NCBI GenBank assembly: GCA_037442845.1
Contig: JBBIPL010000002.1
Location: 13,515 to 77,514 of the forward strand
Reading direction: 5' to 3'
Length of the DNA: 64,000 nt
Origin: PFJX01 sp037442845
Lineage (GTDB): Bacteria > Pseudomonadota > Gammaproteobacteria > Burkholderiales > Thiobacillaceae
The position numbers and the translations under genes are program-made. This document shows, piece after piece, positions 17,824 to 25,695 of this stretch; position 1 is the first letter of the stretch, and every line of letters starts with the position of its first letter. The notes under the pieces were generated by a model. That model saw only the letters and a list, made by a program, of their open reading frames with translations, was not told the origin of the DNA and did no database searches.

Positions 17824-18048
17824 ATGAGCATCGAGAACATCGTCCGCATCGTCGCCGGTTTCTTCATCCTGCTGTCGCTGGCCCTCGCCCACATGATGGG
17901 TCAGGCCGACCTGACGCAGGTGAGCTGGCTGTGGTTCACCGCCTTCGTCGGCCTCAATCTGTTTCAGTCCGGTTTCACCAACTTCTGTCCGCTGGTCAAC
18001 ATCCTCAAGAAGATGGGCTTCAAGGAAGCCGGCGCCTCCTGCAACTGA
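17824..18048 (+). CDS. DUF2892 (YgaP-type) small membrane protein
   Basis: A 74-residue protein with two TM helices (IVAGFFILLSLALAHMMG and LWFTAFVGLNLFQSGF) and the conserved FTNFCPLVNILKKMG tail with its Cys. This domain is fused to a rhodanese in YgaP and lies in BigR/YgaV-type operons. It is the last gene of the pump unit and the next gene is a rhodanese, so the YgaP architecture is present as two separate neighbouring genes. Confidence 0.88.
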   Translation: MSIENIVRIVAGFFILLSLALAHMMGQADLTQVSWLWFTAFVGLNLFQSGFTNFCPLVNILKKMGFKEAGASCN

Positions 18049-18088
18049 GGTTAAAATCTCGGCCTTCGCTTTCTTGCCGCCGTAGCCC

Positions 18089-18499
18089 ATGGAATTCGTA
18101 CTGCAAAACATCTGGCTCATCCTGCTGGTCGTGGTCTCCGGCTTCATGCTGTTCGGCGGCGGCCTGTTCGGCCGGCTCTCCGGCATCAAGCAGGTGGGCC
18201 CGCAGGAGGCGGTGTTGCTGTTCAACCACGAGGATGCCCTGGTGCTGGACGTGCGCGAGCAATCCGAATGGGCCGACGGCCACATCGCCAGGGCCAAGCA
18301 CGTGCCCCTCGGCCAGTTGAAGAACCGCATGGGCGATCTGGACAAGTTCAAGGACAAGCCCATCGTCGCCGTATGCCGCAGCGGCAACCGCTCCCGGCAC
18401 GCCTGCGGCCTGCTGCGCAAGGCCGGCTTCGAGAACGTGCACAACCTGGCCGGCGGCATGCAGGCCTGGGAACAGGCCGGACTGCCGAGAGAAAAGTAG
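18089..18499 (+). CDS. yibN: Membrane-anchored rhodanese, YibN-like
   Basis: A single rhodanese domain with an N-terminal TM helix (WLILLVVVSGFMLFGGG). The active-site loop VCRSGNRS carries the persulfide-forming C96. Rhodaneses move sulfane sulfur to thiol or cyanide acceptors; YibN also interacts with the Sec machinery in E. coli. The order rhodanese-grxC-(trxC)-secB-gpsA matches the yibN-grxC-secB-gpsA locus. A TTAAAAT box just upstream may be a -10 element. Confidence 0.88.
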   Translation: MEFVLQNIWLILLVVVSGFMLFGGGLFGRLSGIKQVGPQEAVLLFNHEDALVLDVREQSEWADGHIARAKHVPLGQLKNRMGDLDKFKDKPIVAVCRSGNRSRHACGLLRKAGFENVHNLAGGMQAWEQAGLPREK

Positions 18500-18542
18500 A
18501 CGCGAGCAGGCGGTTTCTAGGCCCCACTGGAAAGGACACGCA

Positions 18543-18800
18543 ATGCCCCCCGTGAAGATGTACTGCACCGCCGTATGCCCTTACTGCATCATGGCCGAGA
18601 AGCTGTTGAACAAGAAGGGCGTCAGCCGGATCGAGAAGATTCGCATCGATCTCGATCCGGTCCAGCGCGACGAGATGATCCGCATCACCGGCCGCCGCAC
18701 GGTGCCGCAGATCTACATCGGCGACCGTCACGTCGGCGGCTTCGACGACATTTCCGCGCTGGACGCGGCGGGTGAACTGGATCCCCTGCTGGCCGCCTGA
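18543..18800 (+). CDS. grxC: Glutaredoxin 3
   Basis: A glutathione-dependent thiol-disulfide oxidoreductase of 85 residues. The active site is CPYC at residues 12-15. RRTVPQIYIGDRHVGGFDD contains the cis-Pro and the GG-D glutathione-binding residues. It lies 43 bases after the rhodanese gene in the conserved secB locus. Confidence 0.95.
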   Translation: MPPVKMYCTAVCPYCIMAEKLLNKKGVSRIEKIRIDLDPVQRDEMIRITGRRTVPQIYIGDRHVGGFDDISALDAAGELDPLLAA

Positions 18801-18873
18801 ACCTCACGGCGCTTGAATTCGCGGCGGCCCGCCGCCATTTTGCTGCCAGTGTCCTGATGCACGGAGCCCAGTC

Positions 18874-19293
18874 ATGGAACTCGTCTGTCCCCACTGCGGC
18901 GCGGTCAACCGCGTGCCCGACGACCGCCTGAAGCAGCAACCGAAATGCGGCAAATGCGGCGCCGAAGTGCTGCCCGCCCATCCCGTCGAACTCATTGCCG
19001 CGAACTTCGACAAGTTCATCGCCAGAAACGAACTGCCCGTGCTGGTGGATTTCTGGGCGCCCTGGTGCGGCCCCTGCAAGATGTTCGCTCCCACCTTCGC
19101 GCAGATGGCCGGCCAGTACCTGGGCCGGGTGCGTTTCGCCAAGGTGAACACGGAGGCGGAACAGGGGCTGGCCGCCCGCCACGGCATCCGCAGCATCCCC
19201 ACGCTGGCCCTGTTCAAGGGCGGGCGGGAAGTGGACCGGGTGGCCGGCGCGTTGCCGCCGCAACAGTTGCAGGCCTGGCTGGCGCGGTATTGA
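18874..19293 (+). CDS. trxC: Thioredoxin 2 (zinc-ribbon thioredoxin)
   Basis: A cytosolic thioredoxin of 139 residues with an extra N-terminal zinc ribbon: CPHC near residue 5 and CGKC near residue 25 supply four zinc ligands. The thioredoxin active site is WCGPC and the cis-Pro lies in SIPTLALF. TrxC is often oxidative-stress induced. Its place between grxC and secB is not the gammaproteobacterial order and adds a third sulfur-redox protein to the block. Confidence 0.95.
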   Translation: MELVCPHCGAVNRVPDDRLKQQPKCGKCGAEVLPAHPVELIAANFDKFIARNELPVLVDFWAPWCGPCKMFAPTFAQMAGQYLGRVRFAKVNTEAEQGLAARHGIRSIPTLALFKGGREVDRVAGALPPQQLQAWLARY

Positions 19294-19362
19294 AGGGGTC
19301 CGCGAAGCCGTAATGGTGAGAGGCTATAATTTCCGGCCTTCTTTCCCAACCCGGATCCCGTC

Positions 19363-19836
19363 ATGACCGATCAGCAACCGCAACAACAAGCCCTGCCCGT
19401 CTTCCAGATCGAGAAGATCTACGTCAAGGATCTCTCCGTCGAGGTGCCCAGCGCGCCCGCCATCTTCCTGGAAAGGGACCCGCCGCAGATCGACATGCAG
19501 CTCAACACCCAGAGCGCGCCGGTGGATACCGGCAACGGCATCTACCAGACCATCCTGACCCTGACCATCAACGCCAAGATCAAGGACAAGGTCGCCTTCC
19601 TGGTCGAACTGCAACAGGCCGGCATCTTCCGCATCCAGAACGTGCCGCAGGAGGCGATGGAGCCGGCCCTCGGCATCGGCTGCCCGAACATCCTCTTCCC
19701 CTACGCCCGCGAGGCGGTGTCCGACGCCGTGCTGAAAGCCGGCTTCCCGCCGCTGATGCTGCAACCCGTCAATTTCGAGGTGATGTACATGCAGCAACAG
19801 CAGGCTCTGCAGCAGCAAACGCAGCAGCCGAACTGA
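19363..19836 (+). CDS. secB: Protein-export chaperone SecB
   Basis: A tetrameric chaperone that keeps preproteins unfolded and delivers them to SecA. Typical motifs are FQIEKIYVKDLSVEVP near the N-terminus and PNILFPYAREAVSDAV near residues 108-125. The 157-residue length is normal and the C-terminal tail is Gln-rich. A TATAAT at 19325-19330 may be its own -10 box. gpsA follows after 57 bases, the standard pairing. Confidence 0.96.
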   Translation: MTDQQPQQQALPVFQIEKIYVKDLSVEVPSAPAIFLERDPPQIDMQLNTQSAPVDTGNGIYQTILTLTINAKIKDKVAFLVELQQAGIFRIQNVPQEAMEPALGIGCPNILFPYAREAVSDAVLKAGFPPLMLQPVNFEVMYMQQQQALQQQTQQPN

Positions 19837-19893
19837 CCCCGCGCCGGGCATGGTGCGCATGAGCCCAGCGCGCGGCGACGAGCGGGTGGCCCG

Positions 19894-20883
19894 GTGAGCA
19901 TCGCCGTGCTCGGCGCCGGCGCCTGGGGGACCGGCCTGGCCATCCGCCTGGCCGGGCACAGTGCGGTGAGGCTGTGGACGCGTTCCGCCGAGCACGCGGC
20001 GGCCATGGCGCGCGACCGCGAGAATCACCGCTATCTGCCCGGCTTCGCCCTGCCCGCGGGGCTGGCGCCAACCGGCGAGCTGGCCGCCGCGCTGGCGGAT
20101 GCAGACCTGATCGTCGCCGCCGTGCCCAGCAACGGCTTCCGTTCCTTGCTCCTGGAGTTGCGCCAGCGCGGCGCGCGGCAGCCCCTGGTGTGGCTGTGCA
20201 AGGGTCTGGAGACCGGCACGCGCAAGCTGCCGCACGCGGTGCTGGCGGAAACCTGGCCCGAGCATCCGCCGGCCGCCGTGCTGTCGGGCCCCAGCTTCGC
20301 CAAGGAAGTGGCGCAGGGCCTGCCCGCTGCGCTCAGCGTGGCCAGCGACGACGCGGATTTCGCCCGGCAGGTCGCGCGCCAGCTGCACGATTCCCGCCTG
20401 CGCCTTTATTCCGGCAGCGACGTGGTGGGCGTGGAACTGGGCGGCGCGGTGAAGAACGTCATCGCCATCGCCGCCGGCATTTCCGACGGCCTGGGCTTCG
20501 GCTGCAACGCCCGCGCCGCGCTGATCACGCGCGGTCTGGCCGAGCTGACCCGGCTCGGCCTGAAGATGGGCGGGCATCCGGAAACCTTCATGGGTCTGTC
20601 CGGCATGGGCGATCTCATCCTCACCTGCACCGGCGATCTCTCGCGCAACCGGCAACTGGGCCAGCGCCTGGCCGCCGGCGAAAGCCCGGAAGGCGCCCTG
20701 CGCGAACTCGGGCACGTGGCCGAAGGCGCCACCACCGCCGTGGAGGTGGACGCCCTGGCGCGCGAACTGGGCGTCGACATGCCCATCACCGAGGCGGTAG
20801 CGCGGGTGCTCGGCCAGGAATTGGCGCCGCGCGAGGCGGTGGCCGCCCTGCTCGCGCGCGACCTCAAGGACGAAGGCGCCTGA
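19894..20883 (+). CDS. gpsA: Glycerol-3-phosphate dehydrogenase [NAD(P)+]
   Basis: Reduces dihydroxyacetone phosphate to sn-glycerol-3-phosphate for phospholipid synthesis. The dinucleotide-binding GAGAWGTGLA begins at residue 6. LSGPSFAKEVAQGLP and the catalytic-Lys segment GAVKNVIAIAAG are conserved. The GTG at 19894 gives a normal 329 residues. It ends the rhodanese-grxC-trxC-secB-gpsA set. Confidence 0.97.
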   Translation: MSIAVLGAGAWGTGLAIRLAGHSAVRLWTRSAEHAAAMARDRENHRYLPGFALPAGLAPTGELAAALADADLIVAAVPSNGFRSLLLELRQRGARQPLVWLCKGLETGTRKLPHAVLAETWPEHPPAAVLSGPSFAKEVAQGLPAALSVASDDADFARQVARQLHDSRLRLYSGSDVVGVELGGAVKNVIAIAAGISDGLGFGCNARAALITRGLAELTRLGLKMGGHPETFMGLSGMGDLILTCTGDLSRNRQLGQRLAAGESPEGALRELGHVAEGATTAVEVDALARELGVDMPITEAVARVLGQELAPREAVAALLARDLKDEGA

Positions 20884-20911
20884 CGCGGCCGTGCGGCCGG
20901 CCACGCCGCCC

Positions 20912-21742
20912 ATGCCCCCGCAGTCCGCACCGAGTCCGTTCGCGGCGCGCCACGCCCGCTGGACGGAACTGCACGCCCGCCACGGCCCCGCCCGCGCCTA
21001 TCCCTACGCCTGGCGCCTGCCCGAGCTGGCGCGCGGCGAGGGGCGACGCGCCAGCGTCCGCGCGGCGCTGGCCTTGAGCCTGACGCTGTACGGCTTGGGG
21101 CGCTTCCCGGAAGCCCAGCGCAAGCTGCCGCCCGATCTATTTTTCGATGAGGATGACGCCGAGTTGGCGGCCGCCGTCGACGATCTGCGCCGCCGCTGTC
21201 TCTGGTGGATGGGCGAGGACGTCGCGCCGCCGCCCGATGCGTCGCCGCCCGGCTGCGCCCAGGCTCCCGCCGCGTTGCTGCGGCGCGCCTATTTCCACTT
21301 TCTCGGCGACCGGCCGCTGCCGCCGGCGGATGCTGCCTGGCAGGCGGCTCCGGGCGTGGACGACTTGCCAGGCGCGTGGCTAACTCTGTTGCGGCACTGG
21401 TCGCGCCTGCGCGTGGGCCAGCCGGCGCCCGCCAGCGACGCCCATGCGGCGCTCGCCGCCTTGTGCCGCCAGGCGCCGGCCGAGGCGGCGCACGCCGTGG
21501 CGGTGTTCGCCGAGGCCGCCTTCCACCAGCATGCCGCCCTGTCCCTGGTCTGGCTGGAGGAGGCCCTGGAACAGGGCGAACGTTTCGGCCAGCATCACCT
21601 CAAGGCCCGCCTGCTCCACCTCAAGGCCCGCGCCCTAGCGGCCGGCGGCGCCCTGCGCGAGGCCGACCGTTTCCTTGCCCTGGCGCGCGAGTGGGCGGCG
21701 CGTCAGGGGGCTTGGCGGGCGCTGCGCGACATGGCGCTATGA
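20912..21742 (+). CDS. Hypothetical helical protein, possibly TPR-like
   Basis: A 276-residue Ala/Leu/Arg-rich cytosolic protein without signal or membrane segments. The C-terminal half (from about residue 170) has paired amphipathic helices of TPR spacing, ending in LKARALAAGGALREADRFLAL. I use the ATG at 20912; a GTG at 20891 is open upstream. It follows gpsA by 28 bases and may share its transcript. I recognise no family. Confidence 0.65.
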   Translation: MPPQSAPSPFAARHARWTELHARHGPARAYPYAWRLPELARGEGRRASVRAALALSLTLYGLGRFPEAQRKLPPDLFFDEDDAELAAAVDDLRRRCLWWMGEDVAPPPDASPPGCAQAPAALLRRAYFHFLGDRPLPPADAAWQAAPGVDDLPGAWLTLLRHWSRLRVGQPAPASDAHAALAALCRQAPAEAAHAVAVFAEAAFHQHAALSLVWLEEALEQGERFGQHHLKARLLHLKARALAAGGALREADRFLALAREWAARQGAWRALRDMAL

Positions 21743-21769
21743 TGCACTGCACAAATCTCCCTGCCCACC

Positions 21770-22384
21770 ATGCCGCCCCTGCCGGAAACCCTGACCACGC
21801 GCCTTTCCTCCCTGCTGCGCCGGGCGCCGGTGACCTGTCCGCCGGACACCCCGATTCGCGCCGCGCTGGGCATGATGCGCCGCGACAAGGTGGACTCGAT
21901 CCTGCTGGTAAACGCCGACGGGCGGCCGGCCGGAGTCTTCACCCTCAATGACCTGCGCGACCGTGTGGCGGCCGAGGAGTGCGATCTCGACTGGCCCATG
22001 CGCACGGTGATGACGCCCACCCCGTTCTTCCTGGATGGCGACGCCACCGCCCTGGAAGCCGCCCCGGCCATGGCGCAGCGCCTGATTCACCACGGGGTGG
22101 TGACTTTGGCCGAGGGCCGCATACTCGGCGTGGTCTCGGAGAAGGACCTGTTCGCCCTGCAACGCCTGGGGGTGGGCCACATCGCCGCCGGCGACCGCGA
22201 AGCGGAAAGTGACCAGGCGCAACTTGCGGCCCTGGGACTGGGTGTCGCGCCACTGCGGCGCCTGGATCGGGTAGTCGAGGGGACGCGGTTTCGGCAGGCG
22301 GCCGATGGCGACGATGCTGCTGCCGGCCATGTCGTGCAGGGAGAAGCGGAAATCCTCCGCCTGGCCGGGGAAAACAGCTGGTAG
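21770..22384 (+). CDS. CBS-pair protein, truncated paralogue of the CBS-DUF294 gene at 52 kb
   Basis: Residues 1-140 or so are a CBS pair that aligns closely with residues about 170-300 of the larger protein at 52039-53928: PVTCPPDTPIRAAL against PVTCRPDTPLRAAL, and GVVSEKDLFALQRLGV against GVISEKDLFSLQRVGV. Both the cNMP domain before it and the DUF294 part after it are missing. After GVGHIA the frame runs antisense through a minus-strand gene remnant, so the last 60 or so residues are probably not native. It may still make a CBS-only protein, or be decayed. Confidence 0.6.
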   Translation: MPPLPETLTTRLSSLLRRAPVTCPPDTPIRAALGMMRRDKVDSILLVNADGRPAGVFTLNDLRDRVAAEECDLDWPMRTVMTPTPFFLDGDATALEAAPAMAQRLIHHGVVTLAEGRILGVVSEKDLFALQRLGVGHIAAGDREAESDQAQLAALGLGVAPLRRLDRVVEGTRFRQAADGDDAAAGHVVQGEAEILRLAGENSW

Positions 22385-22416
22385 GTCGCCGCCAGGCGCG
22401 GGAACTCGCTGGTCAT
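22193..22416 (-). pseudogene. Broken minus-strand gene fragment, unidentified
   Basis: A minus-strand frame starts MTSEFPRLAATYQLF at 22416 and continues with strongly GC-ending codons. After a run of four T and four C near 22375 the coding signal moves to the next frame, which reads FRFSLHDMAGSSIVAIGRLP and on to LRLVTFRFAVAGG. It then stops making sense where it meets the CBS gene near 22193. It follows moaD on the same strand by 34 bases. It looks like a gene with one frameshift and a lost 3' end. I cannot name the family. Confidence 0.45.
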
Positions 22417-22450
22417 GCCGGGCGCGGCAAGAAGCGGGCCCGGTTCTTGT

Positions 22451-22708
22451 TCAGCCGCCCGTCACCGGCGGAAACAGCGCCACCTCGTCGCCCTCACGCA
22501 GCGCGGCGCCGGCGGCGGCGATGTCCTGGTTCACCGCCATGCGGAAGTTGCGGCCGGGCGCCAGGGCCTCGGCCCAGGCGCCGCCGCGCGCGCGCAGGGC
22601 GGCGAGCAGGTCGTCGAGGGTGGGCGCGTCGCCGTCCAGGGCCAGGGTTTCCCGGTCCAGGCCGAGCGTCTCGCGCAGGCGGGCGAAGTAGAGAACGCGG
22701 ATCTGCAT
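22451..22708 (-). CDS. moaD: Molybdopterin synthase small subunit MoaD
   Basis: The ubiquitin-like sulfur carrier of molybdopterin synthase. It is 85 residues long and ends PPVTGG; the terminal Gly-Gly is thiocarboxylated before sulfur transfer to cPMP. The start MQIRVLYFARLRE is the usual first strand. Its partner MoaE is 29 kb away at 51225-51677. It lies 54 bases after mobB on the same strand. Confidence 0.94.
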   Translation of the reverse strand: MQIRVLYFARLRETLGLDRETLALDGDAPTLDDLLAALRARGGAWAEALAPGRNFRMAVNQDIAAAGAALREGDEVALFPPVTGG

Positions 22709-22762
22709 GATGTCGATTCCTCGGAGGCGGCTAGGTTAGCAGTTTGCCGGCCGGGTCGGCGT

Positions 22763-23254
22763 TCAGCTTCGCACCCAGGCCAGGATGAAGGCGGCGATGC
22801 CGGCATCGTCCCGCAGCGGCAGATAGGGCAAGGCGCCGCCGGGGTCGCGGTCCGCCGCCACCGCGATCACCCGCGCATCGCCCGGATGCAGCCAGGGCTG
22901 GGCGTTGGCTTCGCGCCAGACCTCGATCTTGGCCAGTTCGGCGTGGCGGAAACCTTCCACCAGCACCAGGTCGCAGGGCGAGAGGCGGGCGACGTGCTCG
23001 GCGAGGCCCGGCTCCGGCGCGCCGCGCAACTCGTTCACCAGCATCCAGCGGTGCGGCGAGGTGAGCAGCACCTCGCGCGCGCCGGCCTGGCGGTGGCGCC
23101 AGGAATCCTTGCCGGGAGTGTCCACCGCGAAATCGTGATGGCTCTGCTTGATTACGGAAACGACCAGGTCCGCCGCCGCCAGGCGCGGCAGCAGGCGTTC
23201 GATCAGGGTGGTCTTGCCGGCGCCGCTGTAGCCGGCGAATCCCAATGTTTTCAT
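22763..23254 (-). CDS. mobB: Molybdopterin-guanine dinucleotide biosynthesis adapter MobB
   Basis: A P-loop GTP-binding protein that assists MobA in attaching GMP to molybdopterin. The Walker A motif GYSGAGKTT is at about residues 7-15, IKQSHHDFAVDTPGKDSWRH is the family signature, and LVLVEGFRHAELAKIEV is the Walker B region. I use the ATG at 23254, giving 163 residues. It is divergent from moaA across about 190 bases, so both can share the regulatory sites found there. Confidence 0.93.
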   Translation of the reverse strand: MKTLGFAGYSGAGKTTLIERLLPRLAAADLVVSVIKQSHHDFAVDTPGKDSWRHRQAGAREVLLTSPHRWMLVNELRGAPEPGLAEHVARLSPCDLVLVEGFRHAELAKIEVWREANAQPWLHPGDARVIAVAADRDPGGALPYLPLRDDAGIAAFILAWVRS

Positions 23255-23319
23255 GGCGTTCGTATGCAGGAATGCGGGGTACGTCGACGGTGGGGCGCGG
23301 TCAGGCATGTCACCGGTTC

Positions 23320-23364
23320 ATGATCCAGATCAAGGCGAGTCGATGCCGACTTGTCGAAGATCAA
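23320..23364. promoter_or_regulatory. Two FNR/ANR-like boxes between mobB and moaA
   Basis: ATGAT-CCAG-ATCAA (23320-23333) differs by one base from the FNR consensus TTGAT-N4-ATCAA. TTGTC-GAAG-ATCAA (23351-23364) differs by two. They are 31 bases apart, about three helical turns, and lie 84 or more bases before moaA. FNR control of moa genes is known in E. coli. Function here is inferred. Confidence 0.45.
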
Positions 23365-23447
23365 GACCCGTGCTTCACTGGTCGCGGGCAATCGTCGACA
23401 TTCTGCCGCGCGAATTTCGCCGAGAAAACCTCCCGCCGAGAAAACCC

Positions 23448-24422
23448 ATGCACACCCTGGTTGACCGCTTCGGACGACGCATCGAATACCTCCGGCTATC
23501 CGTCACGGATCGCTGCGACCTGCGCTGCGCCTATTGCATCCCCGAAGGCTTCAAGGGCTTCGAGGAGCCCGAGCACTGGCTCAACTTCGACGAGATCGAG
23601 CGGCTCATGCGCCTGTTCGCCGGGCTGGGCCTGAAGCGCCTGCGCCTGACCGGCGGCGAACCCCTGCTGCGGCGGAACATCGTCGAACTGAGCCGCCGCC
23701 TCGCCGCCATTCCCGGCATCGAGGACCTGTCCATCTCCACCAACGCCACCCAGCTCGCCGAGACGGCGACGGATCTGAAGGCGGCGGGCGTCACCCGCCT
23801 CAACGTCAGCCTCGATTCGCTGCGCGCCGAGGGCGTGGAAAAGATCAACGGCCGGCCGGTGCTGGACAAGATCCTCGCCGGCCTGGAGGCCGGCCGCGCC
23901 GCCGGCTTCAATCCCATCAAGGTCAATATGGTGGCGATGCGGGAAAACGCCGACGAGATCGACGACATCGTCGCCTACTGCATGGAAAACGGCTTCGTGC
24001 TGCGCCTCATCGAAGTCATGCCTATGGGCGACACCGCCCGCAAGATGGGCTACGTCGACCTGCAACCGGTGAAGGCGCAACTCAAGCAACGCTTCGGCCT
24101 GGTCGACACGGTCATGCCCGGCGGCGGCCCGGCGCGCTACCTGGGCACCCCGGACGGACGCTTCACCGTCGGCTTCATCACCCCCATATCGCAGCACTTC
24201 TGCGAGACCTGCAACCGGGTGCGACTGACCGTCGACGGCGTGCTGCACCTGTGCCTGGGCCAGGAGGAGCGCATGGACTTCCGCGCCCTCATGCGCGCCG
24301 GCGCCAGCGACAAGGACATCGTCGAAGCCATCCGCCTGGCCATCGACCTCAAGCCGGAACGCCACGAGTTCATCGAAGCGCCGCAAAAGCTGGTGCGCTT
24401 CATGAACATGACCGGCGGCTGA
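23448..24422 (+). CDS. moaA: GTP 3',8-cyclase MoaA
   Basis: The radical-SAM enzyme that starts molybdenum cofactor synthesis by cyclising GTP. The N-terminal cluster motif CDLRCAYC gives C23, C27 and C30. The C-terminal cluster motif CETCNRVRLTVDGVLHLC is present, and the protein ends with the essential Gly-Gly (NMTGG). I use the ATG at 23448 (MHTLVDRFG), 324 residues; the frame is open upstream but lacks homologous residues. Its leader carries FNR-like boxes. Confidence 0.96.
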   Translation: MHTLVDRFGRRIEYLRLSVTDRCDLRCAYCIPEGFKGFEEPEHWLNFDEIERLMRLFAGLGLKRLRLTGGEPLLRRNIVELSRRLAAIPGIEDLSISTNATQLAETATDLKAAGVTRLNVSLDSLRAEGVEKINGRPVLDKILAGLEAGRAAGFNPIKVNMVAMRENADEIDDIVAYCMENGFVLRLIEVMPMGDTARKMGYVDLQPVKAQLKQRFGLVDTVMPGGGPARYLGTPDGRFTVGFITPISQHFCETCNRVRLTVDGVLHLCLGQEERMDFRALMRAGASDKDIVEAIRLAIDLKPERHEFIEAPQKLVRFMNMTGG

Positions 24423-24471
24423 AGTCCGAGCGGCCACTCCCAAGCGTGCAGGCGAGGGCGCCTGAGCGCGC

Positions 24472-25374
24472 TCAGCCGCCCAGCTTTTTGCCGCGCACCG
24501 CCGGCAAACTCGCGAGCCGCCAATTCAGGCGCGCCCAACACCAGAAATCCCCCAAGGAACCCACTGCGGCACCCGCTTCCATGCCCAGGAAGCGCGCCGC
24601 CCGCAACAAGGCCGGCAAGGGATCGGCGGTGTCGAGGGGCGCGGCCAGGGTCTGCTTGGACAGCTTGTCGCCCGCCGCGTCCAGCACCACCGGCAGGTGC
24701 ATGTACATCGGGGTGGGATAGCCCAGCGCCCGCTGCAACACGATCTGGCGGGGCGTCGAGGCGAGCAGGTCGGCGCCGCGCACCACGTGGGTGATGCCCT
24801 GCTCGGCGTCGTCCACCGCCACCGACAGTTGGTAGGTGAACACCCCGTCGGCCCGCTTCAGCACGAAATCGCCGCATTCCCGGGCGATGTCGCAGGCCAC
24901 CCTGCCGAGCAGGCGGTCATCGAACGCCACCCGCATCTCCGGCACCCGCAAGCGCCAGGCCGGTTCCCGCGCCGGGTCGCCGCGCCAGCCGAGCTCCCGG
25001 CAGGTGCCGGGATAGACCGGCCCGTCGACGCCGCGCCGCGCCACTTCGGCGACCTCCTTGCGGCTGCAATGGCAGCCATAGACCAGACCCATTGCGTCCA
25101 GCCGGTCCAGCGCCGCCTGATAGGCCGCGCCGCGGCCGCCCTGGTAGGCCACCGGCCCGTCCCACTCGAACCCGAAGGCTTCCAGGCCGCGCAGGATCGC
25201 ATCCGTGGCGCCGGCCACCACCCGCGGCGGGTCGACGTCCTCGATGCGCAGCAGCCACTCGCCGGCCTGGGCGCGGGCATCCAGGCAGCTGCCCAGGGCC
25301 GCCACCAAAGAGCCGAAATGCAGCGGCCCCGAGGGTGTGGGGGCGAAGCGGCCGCGATAGGGGGATGGATGCAT
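24472..25374 (-). CDS. gluQ: Glutamyl-Q tRNA(Asp) synthetase
   Basis: A GluRS-like enzyme lacking the anticodon domain; it attaches Glu to queuosine-34 of tRNA(Asp). The HIGH-type motif is PSGPLHFGS and the KMSKS-type motif is DKLSKQ. The zinc-binding residues CHC and, further on, YPGTC are present. I use the ATG at 25374, giving 300 residues. It converges with moaA and the two stops are about 50 bases apart. Confidence 0.94.
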   Translation of the reverse strand: MHPSPYRGRFAPTPSGPLHFGSLVAALGSCLDARAQAGEWLLRIEDVDPPRVVAGATDAILRGLEAFGFEWDGPVAYQGGRGAAYQAALDRLDAMGLVYGCHCSRKEVAEVARRGVDGPVYPGTCRELGWRGDPAREPAWRLRVPEMRVAFDDRLLGRVACDIARECGDFVLKRADGVFTYQLSVAVDDAEQGITHVVRGADLLASTPRQIVLQRALGYPTPMYMHLPVVLDAAGDKLSKQTLAAPLDTADPLPALLRAARFLGMEAGAAVGSLGDFWCWARLNWRLASLPAVRGKKLGG

Positions 25375-25695
25375 GGCGTGAGCATACCTCCTCACGCGGG
25401 GCGCAATTCTTCCGGATAACGGCGCCTAAGATAGCCGCATCATGCCAGCAATGGCCGCCTACCACCCGTTTTAGCCCACCGTGCGGCAAGAAAATTCAAT
25501 CAGACGGTGGGTTTTGCAAGAGGCTCAGGGTTATTCGTTTTGCTCAAAGGTGCTCATCAGGCCCGCCTCGACCGCCGGATACAGATCGCTCGCGGTGGCT
25601 TTGCCAGTCCGGTGCTTTCTCAGGCCAGCATCCAAGAATTCAGATCCAGCCCGACCACCCGGCCCTGAGCCATGCGCATCGCCAAAAATTCCGCT
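25375..25695. other. Intergenic gap at the edge of the accessory region
   Basis: No gene is visible in these 321 bases. GCGTGAG (25376-25382) and CTCACGC (25391-25397) form a hairpin just before gluQ. CCCACCGT (25475-25482) and ACGGTGGG (25504-25511) form a larger hairpin ending at the 16-base string GTTTTGCAAGAGGCTC (25511-25526), which also occurs at 590-605. The rest is lower-GC debris that fits the end of an inserted element. Confidence 0.5.

Noticed and set aside
17824..20883. The whole DUF2892-rhodanese-grxC-trxC-secB-gpsA stretch as one dedicated persulfide operon
   Set aside because: rhodanese-grxC-secB-gpsA is a conserved housekeeping locus, so only the part up to DUF2892 is argued to belong to the regulator's unit.
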